DNA from: DASRJG01 sp964647625
GTDB lineage: Bacteria; Acidobacteriota; Polarisedimenticolia; Polarisedimenticolales; DASRJG01
Assembly: GCA_964647625.1 (NCBI GenBank)
Contig: CAZYHZ010000011.1
Location: forward strand, 1-64,000
DNA length: 64,000 nt
Direction of reading: 5' to 3'
The first letter of the stretch is position 1; each line of letters begins with the position of its first letter. This document shows positions 9,701 through 18,129 of the stretch, piece after piece. The notes under the pieces were generated by a model. The model saw nothing but the letters and a program-made list of their open reading frames with translations, was not told the DNA's origin and did no database searches. The translations under genes and the position numbers were made by a program.

Positions 9701-9823
9701 TTGACAGCGCGAATGAAACAGGTGAACGCCGGCCTCGCGCTCTGGGGCAAGGTCCTGTCCGACGACCTCGCGCGCGCGAACGACGTGCTGCGCCGCGAGA
9801 AGCTTCCGCCCGTTCACCCATAA
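6701..9823 (+). CDS. Secreted Asp-box (BNR/VPS10-type) beta-propeller protein
   Basis: A 1040-residue protein with a signal peptide (MRGFIGAICVLALAGPLRA). Between about residues 65 and 680 there are at least ten Asp-box motifs S-x-D-x-G-x-T-W: NAGRTW, DGGKTF, DGGKTW, DGGDTW, DRGVTW, DAGKTF, DGGTTW, DGGGHW, DDGKNW, DGGASW and FDDGDSW. This gives a two-propeller VPS10/sortilin-like architecture. Such proteins are annotated as glycosyl hydrolases by BNR similarity, but catalytic activity is not shown. The C-terminal 350 residues are a beta region (VRLEIVDGAG, GLHRFVWDLRY) followed by helices. Likely periplasmic or exported. Its stop codon is the first base triplet of the inverted-repeat element that follows. 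Confidence 0.85.
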   Translation: MRGFIGAICVLALAGPLRAAPLPPGTFDGMRWRLVGPFRGGRTVTATGVPGHPDRFYFGAVGGGVWRTDNAGRTWTPIFDDQPIASIGAVAVAPSNADVLYVGSGEADMRSDISYGNGMYRSGDGGKTFTPIGLQGTRQIGRILVDPADPDLVYVAALGHAYGPNPERGVYRSKDGGKTWARVLFKDDDTGAIDLAFDPLNSRTILAALWQTRRPPWNVYPPSNGAGSGLYRSEDGGDTWTQVTRGLPSEKVGRMRVAFAPSEPARVYAIVDATAGGLYRSDDRGVTWSLVSSDKRIWDRGWYFAGVTVDPKNADVVYACDTAMYRSTDAGKTFVPFKGAPGGDDYHRLWIDPDDPRRMIVATDQGAVVSLDGGTTWSSWYNQPTGQFYHVATDDRFPYWIYGAQQDSGAAATPVRTDYRSITQRDWNPIAIGGESGYIVPDPEDPNVVWGGTVGRFDWRTLQEQNLDPTLAVPEEYRSEWTLPLTVSPRPPHALYFARQYLFRSTDGGGHWDRISPDLTREDPGTPSTLDPVSAANSEVKDKRRGVIYAIAPSSAEAGLLWCGTDDGLVWRTQDDGKNWSNVTPKDLAPWSKVGTIEASRFDARVAYASIDRHRLDDLHPLILRTRDGGASWTRIAAGIPEGAFVNVVREDPVRRGLLYAGTELGVFVSFDDGDSWQPLKMNLPPVSIRDIDVRHGDLVVGTHGRAFWVLDDLSPLRQVDAIVAAKDIALLRPRDAVRLRAAGFQGTPEPKDEPMAANPPLGATIDYVVAAGGSGPVRLEIVDGAGTTARTFSSDDPADPPANLAKLHVTADWSDRGSRVSAEPGLHRFVWDLRYTLPQEIADASPRGDDVGGPWAAPGRYRVRLSRAGKTVEQPLVLAKDPRVPEAIGDSDLAHQHALAADVVAQRLRVAKGMLEATALRKAIASAREKANGDAASALDALSHAVDEAAGPAYRPTDDYWTGRAAPATTLRRLTSSLEDFQSAVDGADLAPTRDARDGLTARMKQVNAGLALWGKVLSDDLARANDVLRREKLPPVHP

Positions 9824-10020
9824 GGGGACATGCGGCTTTTTCTTACAAAGTCAGTTTCCGGTCGATCGACTCCTCCTACCGGCGATTGCGATATGTGGAT
9901 CATTTCGCACGGCTCACGGCCCCCTCGCTCGCGGTAGCAGGAGCGGGCTCGCTCGCAAGGCCGTCTTCGGACCAGATCGACTCGAAACCGATTGTGTAAG
10001 AAAAAGACGCATGTCCCCCT
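9822..10020. repeat. 199-bp inverted-repeat element with GGGGAC/GTCCCC ends
   Basis: Two 26-nt terminal arms (9822-9847 and 9995-10020) are reverse complements with two mismatches, sharing TGTAAGAAAAAG and CGCATGTCCCC. Weaker complementarity continues inward (near 9853-9868 and 9973-9988, about 13 of 16 matching). No ORF lies inside. It sits exactly between two convergent genes, so its hairpin with T-rich arms could also act as a bidirectional terminator. The ends resemble those flanking the assembly gap at 31.6 kb, which suggests a small dispersed non-coding element (REP/MITE-like). Confidence 0.7.
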
Positions 10021-10029
10021 ATGGGTGCG

Positions 10030-12312
10030 TTAGCGCTGGAAGGCGTAGGAGAGCTTCAAGAAGAACGACCGGCTCGCCGGCTCGATCGCGTTCGTGTCCG
10101 GGGAGTACTCGTTCTCGTTGCCGTAGCCGACGAAGAGCACTGACTGCCAGTTGACCTTGTAGGCGACAAGCAGCGTCCCGTTTCGATCTTCGAACTTCGC
10201 GGGGGTCGAAAAGCCGTACAGCGCGGGGTCCTGCGTCTGCGCCTGCCGCTGGCCGATCAGCCTCAAGAAGCACCGGCTCGTGAAGGTGTACGTCGCCTTG
10301 ATCCGCTGGACGCTCGCGGTGAACAGCCGCGATTCCTCCCCGCCGTCGTCGACGTCGAGCCACCGGCGGTCGGCGAGCAGGTCGATCGCGAGGTGGTCGG
10401 TCGGGCGGACGGTGGCGGTGAACGTCGCCTGGCCTCCGTGTCCGTTGCGCGCGCGGACGAAATCGGCGTCGAGCCCGTAGGTGCCGTCGAGCTGGACGCG
10501 GGTCAGCCACGACCACGGGCTTGCGGACAGCGACGTTCGAAATCGGCGTCGAGGAAGGATCCTCTTCTCGCCGGTCACCGCATCGGTCGCGCGGACACGC
10601 TCTTCGACGACCCAGAAGCGCAGGAACGAGTTCGCACGCCCGTCCATGCCGGTGCCCGGCGAGACGAACGTCTGGATGAGGGCGCCGTCGCGGTCCTCGA
10701 CGTAGTCGTATTGAAGGAAGATCCGCTGCCGTGAAAGGAACCCGGTCGTCGGCCGGCGCGTGTACCCGCCCTCGAAGTAGCCCTCGCGAAAACCGACCTG
10801 CGGGACGAAGCCGGTGTCCGCGCGGAAGCCGTCCCCGTAATCGCGGTAGTTGGCGAATGCGTCCCAGGTGTGGTCCGTGTGCTGGTACCACAGCTCGGCC
10901 GCGTGGGATTGCATCCGGCGGCCGTCCCACTCCGCCGGGAAGCACGTGCCGGGGACGGGGCAGTGGAGGTCGGGCGTTCTCGTATCGCTGTAGACGACCT
11001 GACCGGTGAGCACCTCGCCCACCTTCGGCCGCCATTGGAAATCGGGACCGATGATGCGGTTGTAGCCGCCGCCCGCGATCTCGCGATCGGTGACGAGCCC
11101 GCTGACGAACGACTGTCCGATGTCGTGGCGGACGCGGCCGATCGCGACCGTCGACTCGTAGTCTTGCGGTGCGATGTCCGAGCCGTCGGGACCCGGAAGG
11201 ATGACCGACCCGCCGCCCTTGTCGTGCGTCACGAGCGCCGTATACGCGGTGTCTCCGACCTTCCCCGTCGCGCGGGCGCCCCAGGCCGGATCGGTGATCG
11301 TCCGCGTGTAGACCGCCTGCACGGGGGTCGAGAGAAGATCGACGCCCTCGAGGAAGAACGGCCGCTTCTCCGGATAGAAGAGGGCGAAGCGCTCGTTCGC
11401 GGTGATCTGCGGCACGTCGGATTCCACCTGCGAGAAATCCGGGTTCACGGTCAGGTCGACGGTCGTTCCCGCGTTCGGCGTCCATTTCGTGTCGATGCCC
11501 GCGTCGTAGCTGGGAGACGGGTTGACGATCTCGGTGCCGAGGTCTCCCCGGGGATGGCTGTCCTGATGGACCGCGACATACGGCGCGAAGACCCAGTTCC
11601 CACCGCGGGGCAGATCCTTCAGGCCGGTCAGCGCCTGCTCGTTGCAGATGAAGCAGCTCGATTCCTTCGGAAGCCGGGTCGTGAACATCTGGTAGCGCCG
11701 GTCGCGCGGCCAGTTCCGGTAGAGCATGACGCCCCACGTTTGGACCTGGTCCTTGGAGTAGCGCAGCGAGGAGAACGGGATGCGAATCTCGAGCGTCCAG
11801 CCGTGGTCGTTGATTTTCGCCGCCGAGTCCCAGAACCAGTCGGGTGAATTGTCCTCGTTCCCGTTGGTGTCGGAGTTCGACGCGTCGTACTGGATCCCGC
11901 GGGGGTTGGCGAGAAAGAGGATCGCGGTCTTCTTGTCGTATTCCGGGTCGATGATGATCCCGCCGTAGTCCGTGGTGCTGTCGACGTTGTCCCTGTCGGC
12001 ATAGGGCGCCCGGATGTTCTTGGGCTCCGGGTCGTCGAACTCGAAAGCAGCGTAGAGGTACTTGTCGTCGTAGAGCAGGCGGCCGACGTTCCGGACCTTG
12101 GGCTCGACGTTGTCGCCGGGATTCGTCTCCCACCACCGTTCGATCGGGACCGCGTCCTTCCACGCCGGGTCGGACAGATCGCCGTCCACGACGATGGGCC
12201 CCGTCGCGCGCGCGATGGTCAGTGTCGGGGGTGTGAACGGCTCGGCGCCCACGACCGTCCCCGCCGCGAGCAGGATCGAGATGCCGCTCGCCAGCCGGCG
12301 CCATTTGGGCAT
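10030..12312 (-). CDS. DUF5916 outer-membrane-type protein with N-terminal CBM9-like domain
   Basis: A 760-residue protein with a signal peptide (MPKWRRLASGISILLAAGTVVGAE). Residues about 25-215 resemble a carbohydrate-binding family 9-like domain (IVVDGDLSDPAWKDA, LLYDDKYLYAAFEFDDP, GWTLEIRIPFSSLRY). The remainder is the DUF5916 region (GGNWVFAPYV, GIDTKWTPNAGTTVDLTVNPDF, RFALFYPEKRPFFLEG), with alternating polar/hydrophobic strands to the end SFFLKLSYAFQR, which looks like an outer-membrane barrel. It ends 10 bp from the inverted-repeat element. Function is unknown in the family. A start nine codons earlier (MPFRRVV) is possible. Confidence 0.85.
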   Translation of the reverse strand: MPKWRRLASGISILLAAGTVVGAEPFTPPTLTIARATGPIVVDGDLSDPAWKDAVPIERWWETNPGDNVEPKVRNVGRLLYDDKYLYAAFEFDDPEPKNIRAPYADRDNVDSTTDYGGIIIDPEYDKKTAILFLANPRGIQYDASNSDTNGNEDNSPDWFWDSAAKINDHGWTLEIRIPFSSLRYSKDQVQTWGVMLYRNWPRDRRYQMFTTRLPKESSCFICNEQALTGLKDLPRGGNWVFAPYVAVHQDSHPRGDLGTEIVNPSPSYDAGIDTKWTPNAGTTVDLTVNPDFSQVESDVPQITANERFALFYPEKRPFFLEGVDLLSTPVQAVYTRTITDPAWGARATGKVGDTAYTALVTHDKGGGSVILPGPDGSDIAPQDYESTVAIGRVRHDIGQSFVSGLVTDREIAGGGYNRIIGPDFQWRPKVGEVLTGQVVYSDTRTPDLHCPVPGTCFPAEWDGRRMQSHAAELWYQHTDHTWDAFANYRDYGDGFRADTGFVPQVGFREGYFEGGYTRRPTTGFLSRQRIFLQYDYVEDRDGALIQTFVSPGTGMDGRANSFLRFWVVEERVRATDAVTGEKRILPRRRFRTSLSASPWSWLTRVQLDGTYGLDADFVRARNGHGGQATFTATVRPTDHLAIDLLADRRWLDVDDGGEESRLFTASVQRIKATYTFTSRCFLRLIGQRQAQTQDPALYGFSTPAKFEDRNGTLLVAYKVNWQSVLFVGYGNENEYSPDTNAIEPASRSFFLKLSYAFQR

Positions 12313-12401
12313 GGACCGTACTACGCGCCGGAACGGCATTGGTTGCGGAAAGCCGCGAAAAGCCGCACGCCGGCCGGGCGCCCTCGCCGTAACTTGACTC
12401 G

Positions 12402-14990
12402 GTGAGATCGTGCCCGGCTTTGATCGTGGCGGCCGCATGCGCGGCGGGATCGTTCGCTTCGGCGGCCGGCCCGGCGGAGCAGTGCGCCCAGCGCCTCGTG
12501 ATCCGCGTTGCGATCGCCGACCCCGCGCGCGAGATCCCGAAGCTGCAGCGGGCCGACGTGGACGTCGCCGGCGCCGACGTGAAATCCGGAACGATCGACG
12601 TCGTGGGCGATGCCTCGACGCTCCGGTCGCTCCGCGCGGTCGGGCTCACGGTGGAGGTCGAGCAGGTCGTCCCCACCGCACCCGACTCCAATCCGCTGAC
12701 GGACTACATGGAGCCCGCGGAGATCGACGCCGCGATCGACGCGCTCGTCGCGGCCCATCCCGCGATCGCGAAGAAGATCGCTTATGCCGTGACCGAGGAG
12801 GGCCGGACGGCCTACGCGCTCAAGATCTCTCGTGCCGTCGAGCTCGACGAGGACGAGCCGTCGGTCTTCTTCGTCGCGCTGCATCACGCACGCGAGGTCA
12901 TGACCCCGGAGATCGCCCTCGACATCGCGACCCAGCTGCTTTCGGGATACGGCACCGACCCGAAGATCACGGGCTGGGTGAGCTCGAGGGAGATCTTCGT
13001 CCTGCCGGACCACAACCCCGACGGCTCCTACTACGTCTTTCACCACGACAAGACGTGGCGGAAGAACCGTCGCGACAACGGCGATAGGACCTTCGGCGTC
13101 GACCTCAATCGAAACTATCCCTTTCACTGGAACGCCTGCGGCGGATCGTCGGGCGATACGTCGAGCGACGGATACCGGGGCCCCTATGCCGGAAGCGAGC
13201 CCGAGACGGCCGGACTCTTGGCGCTCGCGCAAGATCGGCGCCCCGTGATCAGCCTGTCGTATCACACGTACGGAGAACAGGTGCTGATCCCGTTCGGATG
13301 CTCGGGAGCCCACCCCGGCGAGAACGCCGTCTTCCGGAGCTTGTCGTCGGACATCGCCTCCCGTTCGATCAGCGACGACGGAACGCACTGGTACGCCGCG
13401 GGAGCGCCGTGGGAGATCCTCTACGGCGAGGACGGCGAGGCCAACGGATGGTTCTACGGCGTCAACGGGACGTATTCCCTCGAGATCGAGGCGAACTCGT
13501 CGTCTCAAGGATTCCAGCCGTCCTACGCGCAGTGGCGTGACTCGACCGTCACGCGCAGCCGCCCGGGATGGCAATACGCCCTCGACCGCATCGACGGACC
13601 GGGGATCTCGGGGCACGTGACCGACGCGTGCAGCGGGGCCCCGCTGTCGGCTTCGATCTCCCTCGATGAGATCTCGTTCGTCAACGGCGAGCTCCCGCGA
13701 ACCTCGGAGCCTCGGTTCGGCCGCTACCAGTGGCTGACCAACGCCGGCAGCTTCCACGTGCGCGCCGACGCACCCGGATATGCGAGCCAAGTCTGGCCGG
13801 TCACCGTCGGTCCGGTGCGAGTCGATCGACCGATGCGCCTCGTGCCGGCGGCGTCGCGGGCGATCGTGGCGGACTCACCCGTGGTGGCCGACGCGACGGG
13901 TGACGGCGACACCCAGGCCGACCCCGGCGAGCGGATCGGGCTCGGGATTGCGGCGGTCAACGTATCGGCGAGCGCGATCACGGGAGCGGCGGCAACGCTC
14001 TCGACATCCGATCCGTACGTGACGATCACGGACGGCGTCTCCGTCTACGGAGCGATCGCAGCGGGAACCGGCGTACCGGGGGACGGCTTCAGTCTCGCGG
14101 TCTCAGCCGTAGCGCCGGAAGGGCACCTCGCGCTGCTCCACCTGCACTTCACGGCGAACGAGCCGCTCTGTGCCGCCGACCAGGACGTATCGCTGCGGAT
14201 CACCGGTTCGCGCCCCGCGTGTCCGGTCGTCGAAAATCTCGATGCGCCTCCCGGGTGGGCGATCGACAATTCCACGTCCTCCGGCTGGGAGTTCGGCCCA
14301 CCGGCCGGCGACGGGGGGGTGAGCGGCCCGGCCTCGGCCGCCACCGGCACCAACGTCTATGGAACCAACCTGGCGGGGCCGTATGCGAACTCCGCCGACT
14401 ACAAGCTCACGGCGGGGCCGTACGACCTGCGCGGGATGTCGAATGCGACCCTGTCGTTCCGATCGTGGATCGACAACGAGCCCGGCCAGGATCCGGCGTC
14501 AGTCGACGTGTCGGTCGACGGCGGCGCAAGCTGGATTCCCCTCGAGACCGCGTTCGGCTTCGGAGAAGCGTGGAAGCTCGAGTCGATCCCGCTGGGCGCG
14601 GCCGTCGACGGCCAATCGGACGCCCGCATCCGCTTCCGGCTTCGGTCCGACGCGAGCGGCGTGCGCGCGGGATTCTACGTCGACGATTTCAGCATCTGCG
14701 GCGACAGGCAGCCCCGGGCGCCGAACGGCGTCGGGTCCACCGTCCGCGCGGTGCGCTCCGGCAGCGACGTCACTCTCGATTGGATTCGCCCCGGCGCCGA
14801 CGCCGCGCACGATCCGCCGGTGGCGTATCGCATCTATCGCTCGACGAGCGCAGCTTCCGGGTTCGCGGTCGTGCTCGAGGCGGCGACGGCACCGGCGATT
14901 CTCCCCGGCGACGCGGCGACGCCGGACGCGGCGTTCTATCTGGTCGCCGCCTTCAACTCGGGGGGGAGCTCTCCCGATTCACCCCCGTGA
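12402..14990 (+). CDS. Secreted M14 zinc carboxypeptidase with C-terminal accessory domains
   Basis: An 862-residue protein starting at GTG with a signal peptide (RSCPALIVAAACAAGSFASA). The M14 domain spans about residues 100-400. Zinc ligands are His162 and Glu165 in HHAREVMTPE and His288 in LSYHTYGE; the catalytic Glu is Glu361 in YSLEIEA, and DLNRNYPF is also present. After it come a carboxypeptidase-regulatory-like fold (GISGHVTDACSGAPLSASI), a beta domain, a MAM/jelly-roll-like region (TLSFRSWIDNEPG) and a final FN3 domain (PPVAYRIYRSTSAASGF). It probably trims peptides outside the cell or in the periplasm. It ends 3 bp from the stop of a convergent paralogue. Confidence 0.9.
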   Translation: MRSCPALIVAAACAAGSFASAAGPAEQCAQRLVIRVAIADPAREIPKLQRADVDVAGADVKSGTIDVVGDASTLRSLRAVGLTVEVEQVVPTAPDSNPLTDYMEPAEIDAAIDALVAAHPAIAKKIAYAVTEEGRTAYALKISRAVELDEDEPSVFFVALHHAREVMTPEIALDIATQLLSGYGTDPKITGWVSSREIFVLPDHNPDGSYYVFHHDKTWRKNRRDNGDRTFGVDLNRNYPFHWNACGGSSGDTSSDGYRGPYAGSEPETAGLLALAQDRRPVISLSYHTYGEQVLIPFGCSGAHPGENAVFRSLSSDIASRSISDDGTHWYAAGAPWEILYGEDGEANGWFYGVNGTYSLEIEANSSSQGFQPSYAQWRDSTVTRSRPGWQYALDRIDGPGISGHVTDACSGAPLSASISLDEISFVNGELPRTSEPRFGRYQWLTNAGSFHVRADAPGYASQVWPVTVGPVRVDRPMRLVPAASRAIVADSPVVADATGDGDTQADPGERIGLGIAAVNVSASAITGAAATLSTSDPYVTITDGVSVYGAIAAGTGVPGDGFSLAVSAVAPEGHLALLHLHFTANEPLCAADQDVSLRITGSRPACPVVENLDAPPGWAIDNSTSSGWEFGPPAGDGGVSGPASAATGTNVYGTNLAGPYANSADYKLTAGPYDLRGMSNATLSFRSWIDNEPGQDPASVDVSVDGGASWIPLETAFGFGEAWKLESIPLGAAVDGQSDARIRFRLRSDASGVRAGFYVDDFSICGDRQPRAPNGVGSTVRAVRSGSDVTLDWIRPGADAAHDPPVAYRIYRSTSAASGFAVVLEAATAPAILPGDAATPDAAFYLVAAFNSGGSSPDSPP

Positions 14991-14993
14991 GCG

Positions 14994-17933
14994 CTACGGA
15001 CAAGAACCGGCGAGATCTTGCGGCCGGTCGCAGCCACCGACACCGGCCGCTTCGGGACGCTCGCCGAAGCTCGACGGGCCGTAGCTTCCTTCCTTGGTCG
15101 CGCTCTGGCCGACGATGACGAAATAGAGCCAGCTCCCCGGCGCGGGGTCTCCCGGATCGAACGTCGCATGGCCCGTGTTGCCGAGCGCGCAGAACGAGCC
15201 CGTGAAGCTCGCGGCTCCCGCGATCGGGCCCGACCCCCAGTACGCGGCGTTGTCGGTGGCTCCGCACGCCGGAGTGTAGAGAACGTCGATCGACGTTCCC
15301 GCGGCCCGGGAGGCCGTCATGTGGCCGTCGGCGCTCGGCTCTCTCGGCGTCGGGACGGTTCCCGTCGAGCACGTCCCGGGGATCAACGCGTTCGTGATCG
15401 CGATGTCGTCCACCCACCACCCCTGCCCGGTGACCCCCGGGTCGCTCGAGAATCGCCAGCGGAGCTTGATGCTCTTGTTGGCGTAGGCTGCGAGCGAGCC
15501 GGTGTACGGAGAAACCGGATACGAAGGCGACGCGATCGTCCGAGAGAAGACCGTGTTCGATCCGCTGGTCGGGATCCCGCACGAGTTCCCGGTGAAAGAG
15601 AGCGGATCGGGATAGTTGATCGCGAGCTTGCTCCACGTCGAATACGAAGGCCCGGTTGCGACCTCGACGATCCCGACGTCGTAGCCCGTCTCCATGTCGT
15701 ACTTCGACGCAAAGGAGAGGCTCGAGGACAGGTTGAGCGAGATCGCCGGCGTCGTCAGCGCGGCGCACGTGTTGTTCGAGTAGCTTCCGGTCGCGTAGAC
15801 CTTGGGCGCGGTCTTGCCACCGGAGGGCTTGACCGACCAAGGGCTCGCACCCGTCAGGGACGCGACGCCGGTGTCCCCGGCGTTGTCGATCCACGTTCCG
15901 AGCGAGTTCGGGCCGGTCGGGGTCGCGCTCATCGCGACGGTGTTGCCGTCGTCCGCGCCGTTCGACGCGTCGACCGCCCGCACGGCGTAGTAGTACGGCG
16001 CCGCGCTCGCGAGCCCGCCGTGATCGGAATACGAGGTGGACGAAAGCCCCGATGCGATGAGATTCGAAGGCTGCGGCGTGACGGGCGACGACGGCGACCG
16101 GTACACGTTGTAGGTGACTCCGCCCGCGCAGCGCGCGGAGGCCACCGGCCAGGTCAATGACACCGCGCACGTGCTGCTCGCGGCGTTCGTCGCGGAGGTC
16201 AACCCCGCAAACGACGGGCCGGCGGTGCAGGGGCCGGTCGTCTGCGCTTGCGCCTCGTTCGACGCGCCCGACTCGCAGCCCTGATAGGCGCGAACGACGT
16301 AGCGATAGGTGACGCCACCCGAGACGGGCGTGTCGTGGAACGTCGTCTGCGAGCCGGACACCGTGCCGGCGAGGACGTACGGTCCCCCGGCGTTCAACGA
16401 GCGGTAGACGTGGTATTCGTCGGCGTTGACCGCCGGCTGCCACGTGACGTCGATCGCGTTGTCGCCGGCGCCTGCGGCGGCGGCGGATTGGGGAATGCCG
16501 GGCTTCCCGAGCACGACGTCGACCGTCTGCGGCGCCGTCCCGACGGTGACCGCGCGCGTCGCCGTGCAGTAGCCCGGATACGAGTAGTCGACGTGATAGC
16601 TCCCGCCGCTGTGGACGAGCAGGTGGTAATGCCCGTTGGCGTCCGCGTGACGCGTCGCCTCGCCGTGCGTGAAGGTGACTTCCTCGATGGCGAGGTTGCC
16701 CGGGAGCGGATTTCCCGTCGTCGCGTCGGTGACGGTGCCGCGGATCTGGGCGCCGTCGAGCGTCTTGTCGAGGAAGTACTTCCAGGCCGTGCGCTGGCGC
16801 TGCACGGTGACGTTGCGCCACGTCGCGTAGTCCGGCTGGAAGCCCTCGGCGGACGAGCTGACCTCGATCACGTACGCGTAGACGCCGTACTGGTTGTACT
16901 GCGTGTCGATGCTGGTGCCGTCCGCCAGGTAAATCGTCGACCAGACGGGGCCGGTGGCGAACTGTCCCGTCACGCCCGCGTCGTTGGGGAGGATCGCGTT
17001 CAATCCCTGCGCGACCTCGTCGAGCGCCGACCGCTCGTCCGGATCGTTGCAGCCGTAGCTGTACATCAGGTACTCGCCGTAAGAGTGATACGAGAGCGCG
17101 AAGAACGGACGCACGCTCGCGGTCAGCTGCATCATTCCCTGCGTCTCGGGCTCCGAGCCCGGCGACGTGCCGCGGTAGGTGTCGTCGGTGCACGAGGTGC
17201 TCGAGCCGTTGCAGGCTCCCCAGATCGTCGGGTAGTTCCGGTTGTTGTCGACCCCGCAAGACGGGTGGCGGTTCCTCCTCCACGAGGGGTCCGTCGTGAA
17301 GACGTACATGCCGCCGTCCGGATTCACGCTGCCGACGACGTAGATGTTGATGTTGTCCACCCAGCGCTGCACCTGCGAATCGGTCGCGTACTGGGACGTC
17401 AGGGTGTCGATGAGGTCACGGGCGATCTCGGGCGTCATGACCTCGCGCGCATGGTGCTGGGCGTCGAGGATGAACGACGGCCGGCCGTTGGCCACGCCGA
17501 CGTCCTTCGTGATGTGAAGGACGTATTGCGTCTGGCCCTCGAAGAGCGGGCCCGCGAGGGCCGACTTCTGGGCGAGATCCGGATGCGCGGCCACGACCTG
17601 ATCCATGAACGCCGACAGCTCCTGCGGGTCGGTGTAGTCGGCGAGGGCGGAGACGGCACTCGGCTCCACGTTCGTCGAACGAATGGTCACGGGGTAGCCG
17701 AGCGCTTTCACGCGCGCCAGCCCGTCTTCGTTGACGACCAGCCCGACCGCGAGCGTTTTCAGGTCGAACCCGGCGACGTCGTATCCGGCTTTCGCCAGCT
17801 CTTGCGCGGCGTCCTGCGACGGGACGGTCACCTCGATGAAGTACTTGAGCTCGGGAGACCCCGCGCTCAGCGCCGTCGACAGGATCAAAAAGGCGCACCA
17901 AACCATCAAGGCAGCCATGACACGCCGGCTCAT
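14994..17933 (-). CDS. Secreted M14 zinc carboxypeptidase, second paralogue
   Basis: A 979-residue protein with a signal peptide (MSRRVMAALMVWCAFLILSTALSA). It has the same architecture as its convergent neighbour: a propeptide-like region, then an M14 domain with His161 and Glu164 in HHAREVMTPE, the third-ligand motif LSYHSYGE and the catalytic YVIEVSSS. A regulatory-like beta domain (IRGTVTDATTGNPLPGNL), two FN3-like domains (EYHVYRSLNAGGPY, TYNVYRSPSSPV) and a jelly-roll-type domain (SLSFASKYDMETGYDVGIVE) follow. Start MSRRVMAAL was chosen for the signal peptide; in-frame codons upstream lack one. The M14 pair looks like an old duplication placed tail to tail. Confidence 0.9.
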   Translation of the reverse strand: MSRRVMAALMVWCAFLILSTALSAGSPELKYFIEVTVPSQDAAQELAKAGYDVAGFDLKTLAVGLVVNEDGLARVKALGYPVTIRSTNVEPSAVSALADYTDPQELSAFMDQVVAAHPDLAQKSALAGPLFEGQTQYVLHITKDVGVANGRPSFILDAQHHAREVMTPEIARDLIDTLTSQYATDSQVQRWVDNINIYVVGSVNPDGGMYVFTTDPSWRRNRHPSCGVDNNRNYPTIWGACNGSSTSCTDDTYRGTSPGSEPETQGMMQLTASVRPFFALSYHSYGEYLMYSYGCNDPDERSALDEVAQGLNAILPNDAGVTGQFATGPVWSTIYLADGTSIDTQYNQYGVYAYVIEVSSSAEGFQPDYATWRNVTVQRQRTAWKYFLDKTLDGAQIRGTVTDATTGNPLPGNLAIEEVTFTHGEATRHADANGHYHLLVHSGGSYHVDYSYPGYCTATRAVTVGTAPQTVDVVLGKPGIPQSAAAAGAGDNAIDVTWQPAVNADEYHVYRSLNAGGPYVLAGTVSGSQTTFHDTPVSGGVTYRYVVRAYQGCESGASNEAQAQTTGPCTAGPSFAGLTSATNAASSTCAVSLTWPVASARCAGGVTYNVYRSPSSPVTPQPSNLIASGLSSTSYSDHGGLASAAPYYYAVRAVDASNGADDGNTVAMSATPTGPNSLGTWIDNAGDTGVASLTGASPWSVKPSGGKTAPKVYATGSYSNNTCAALTTPAISLNLSSSLSFASKYDMETGYDVGIVEVATGPSYSTWSKLAINYPDPLSFTGNSCGIPTSGSNTVFSRTIASPSYPVSPYTGSLAAYANKSIKLRWRFSSDPGVTGQGWWVDDIAITNALIPGTCSTGTVPTPREPSADGHMTASRAAGTSIDVLYTPACGATDNAAYWGSGPIAGAASFTGSFCALGNTGHATFDPGDPAPGSWLYFVIVGQSATKEGSYGPSSFGERPEAAGVGGCDRPQDLAGSCP

Positions 17934-18093
17934 CCGGGCCTCCTTCGGGAAGTGAAGCCGAAAGAGTACGGTAAAAGGCGCTTTCGTGCAGGCGGCGATG
18001 CACGTCCAACGATCGACGGGCGGCGACTCAAAGTCGGAGCGCGACAGACACCCAAAACGCCCGGAACGAGCGGACTTTCTCGCCAAAGATCAA

Positions 18094-18107
18094 TTTACAA
18101 TTGCAAA
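18094..18107. promoter_or_regulatory. Candidate operator palindrome upstream of the XRE-TPR regulator
   Basis: TTTACAATTGCAAA is a palindrome of form TTTnCAATTGnAAA. It lies in a short AT-rich island of otherwise GC-rich DNA, 22 bp upstream of the regulator's ATG and within the divergent region shared with the M14 gene. The position suits autoregulation by the HTH protein. No -10/-35 pair is clear, and binding is inference. Confidence 0.35.
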
Positions 18108-18129
18108 CATTCTCCGTACCCTTCAACGC

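Noticed and set aside
6701..9823. Assignment of the Asp-box protein as a sialidase
   Set aside because: Asp boxes are present, but the sialidase Arg triad and the F/Y-R-I-P motif are not seen; the pattern fits VPS10-type propellers.
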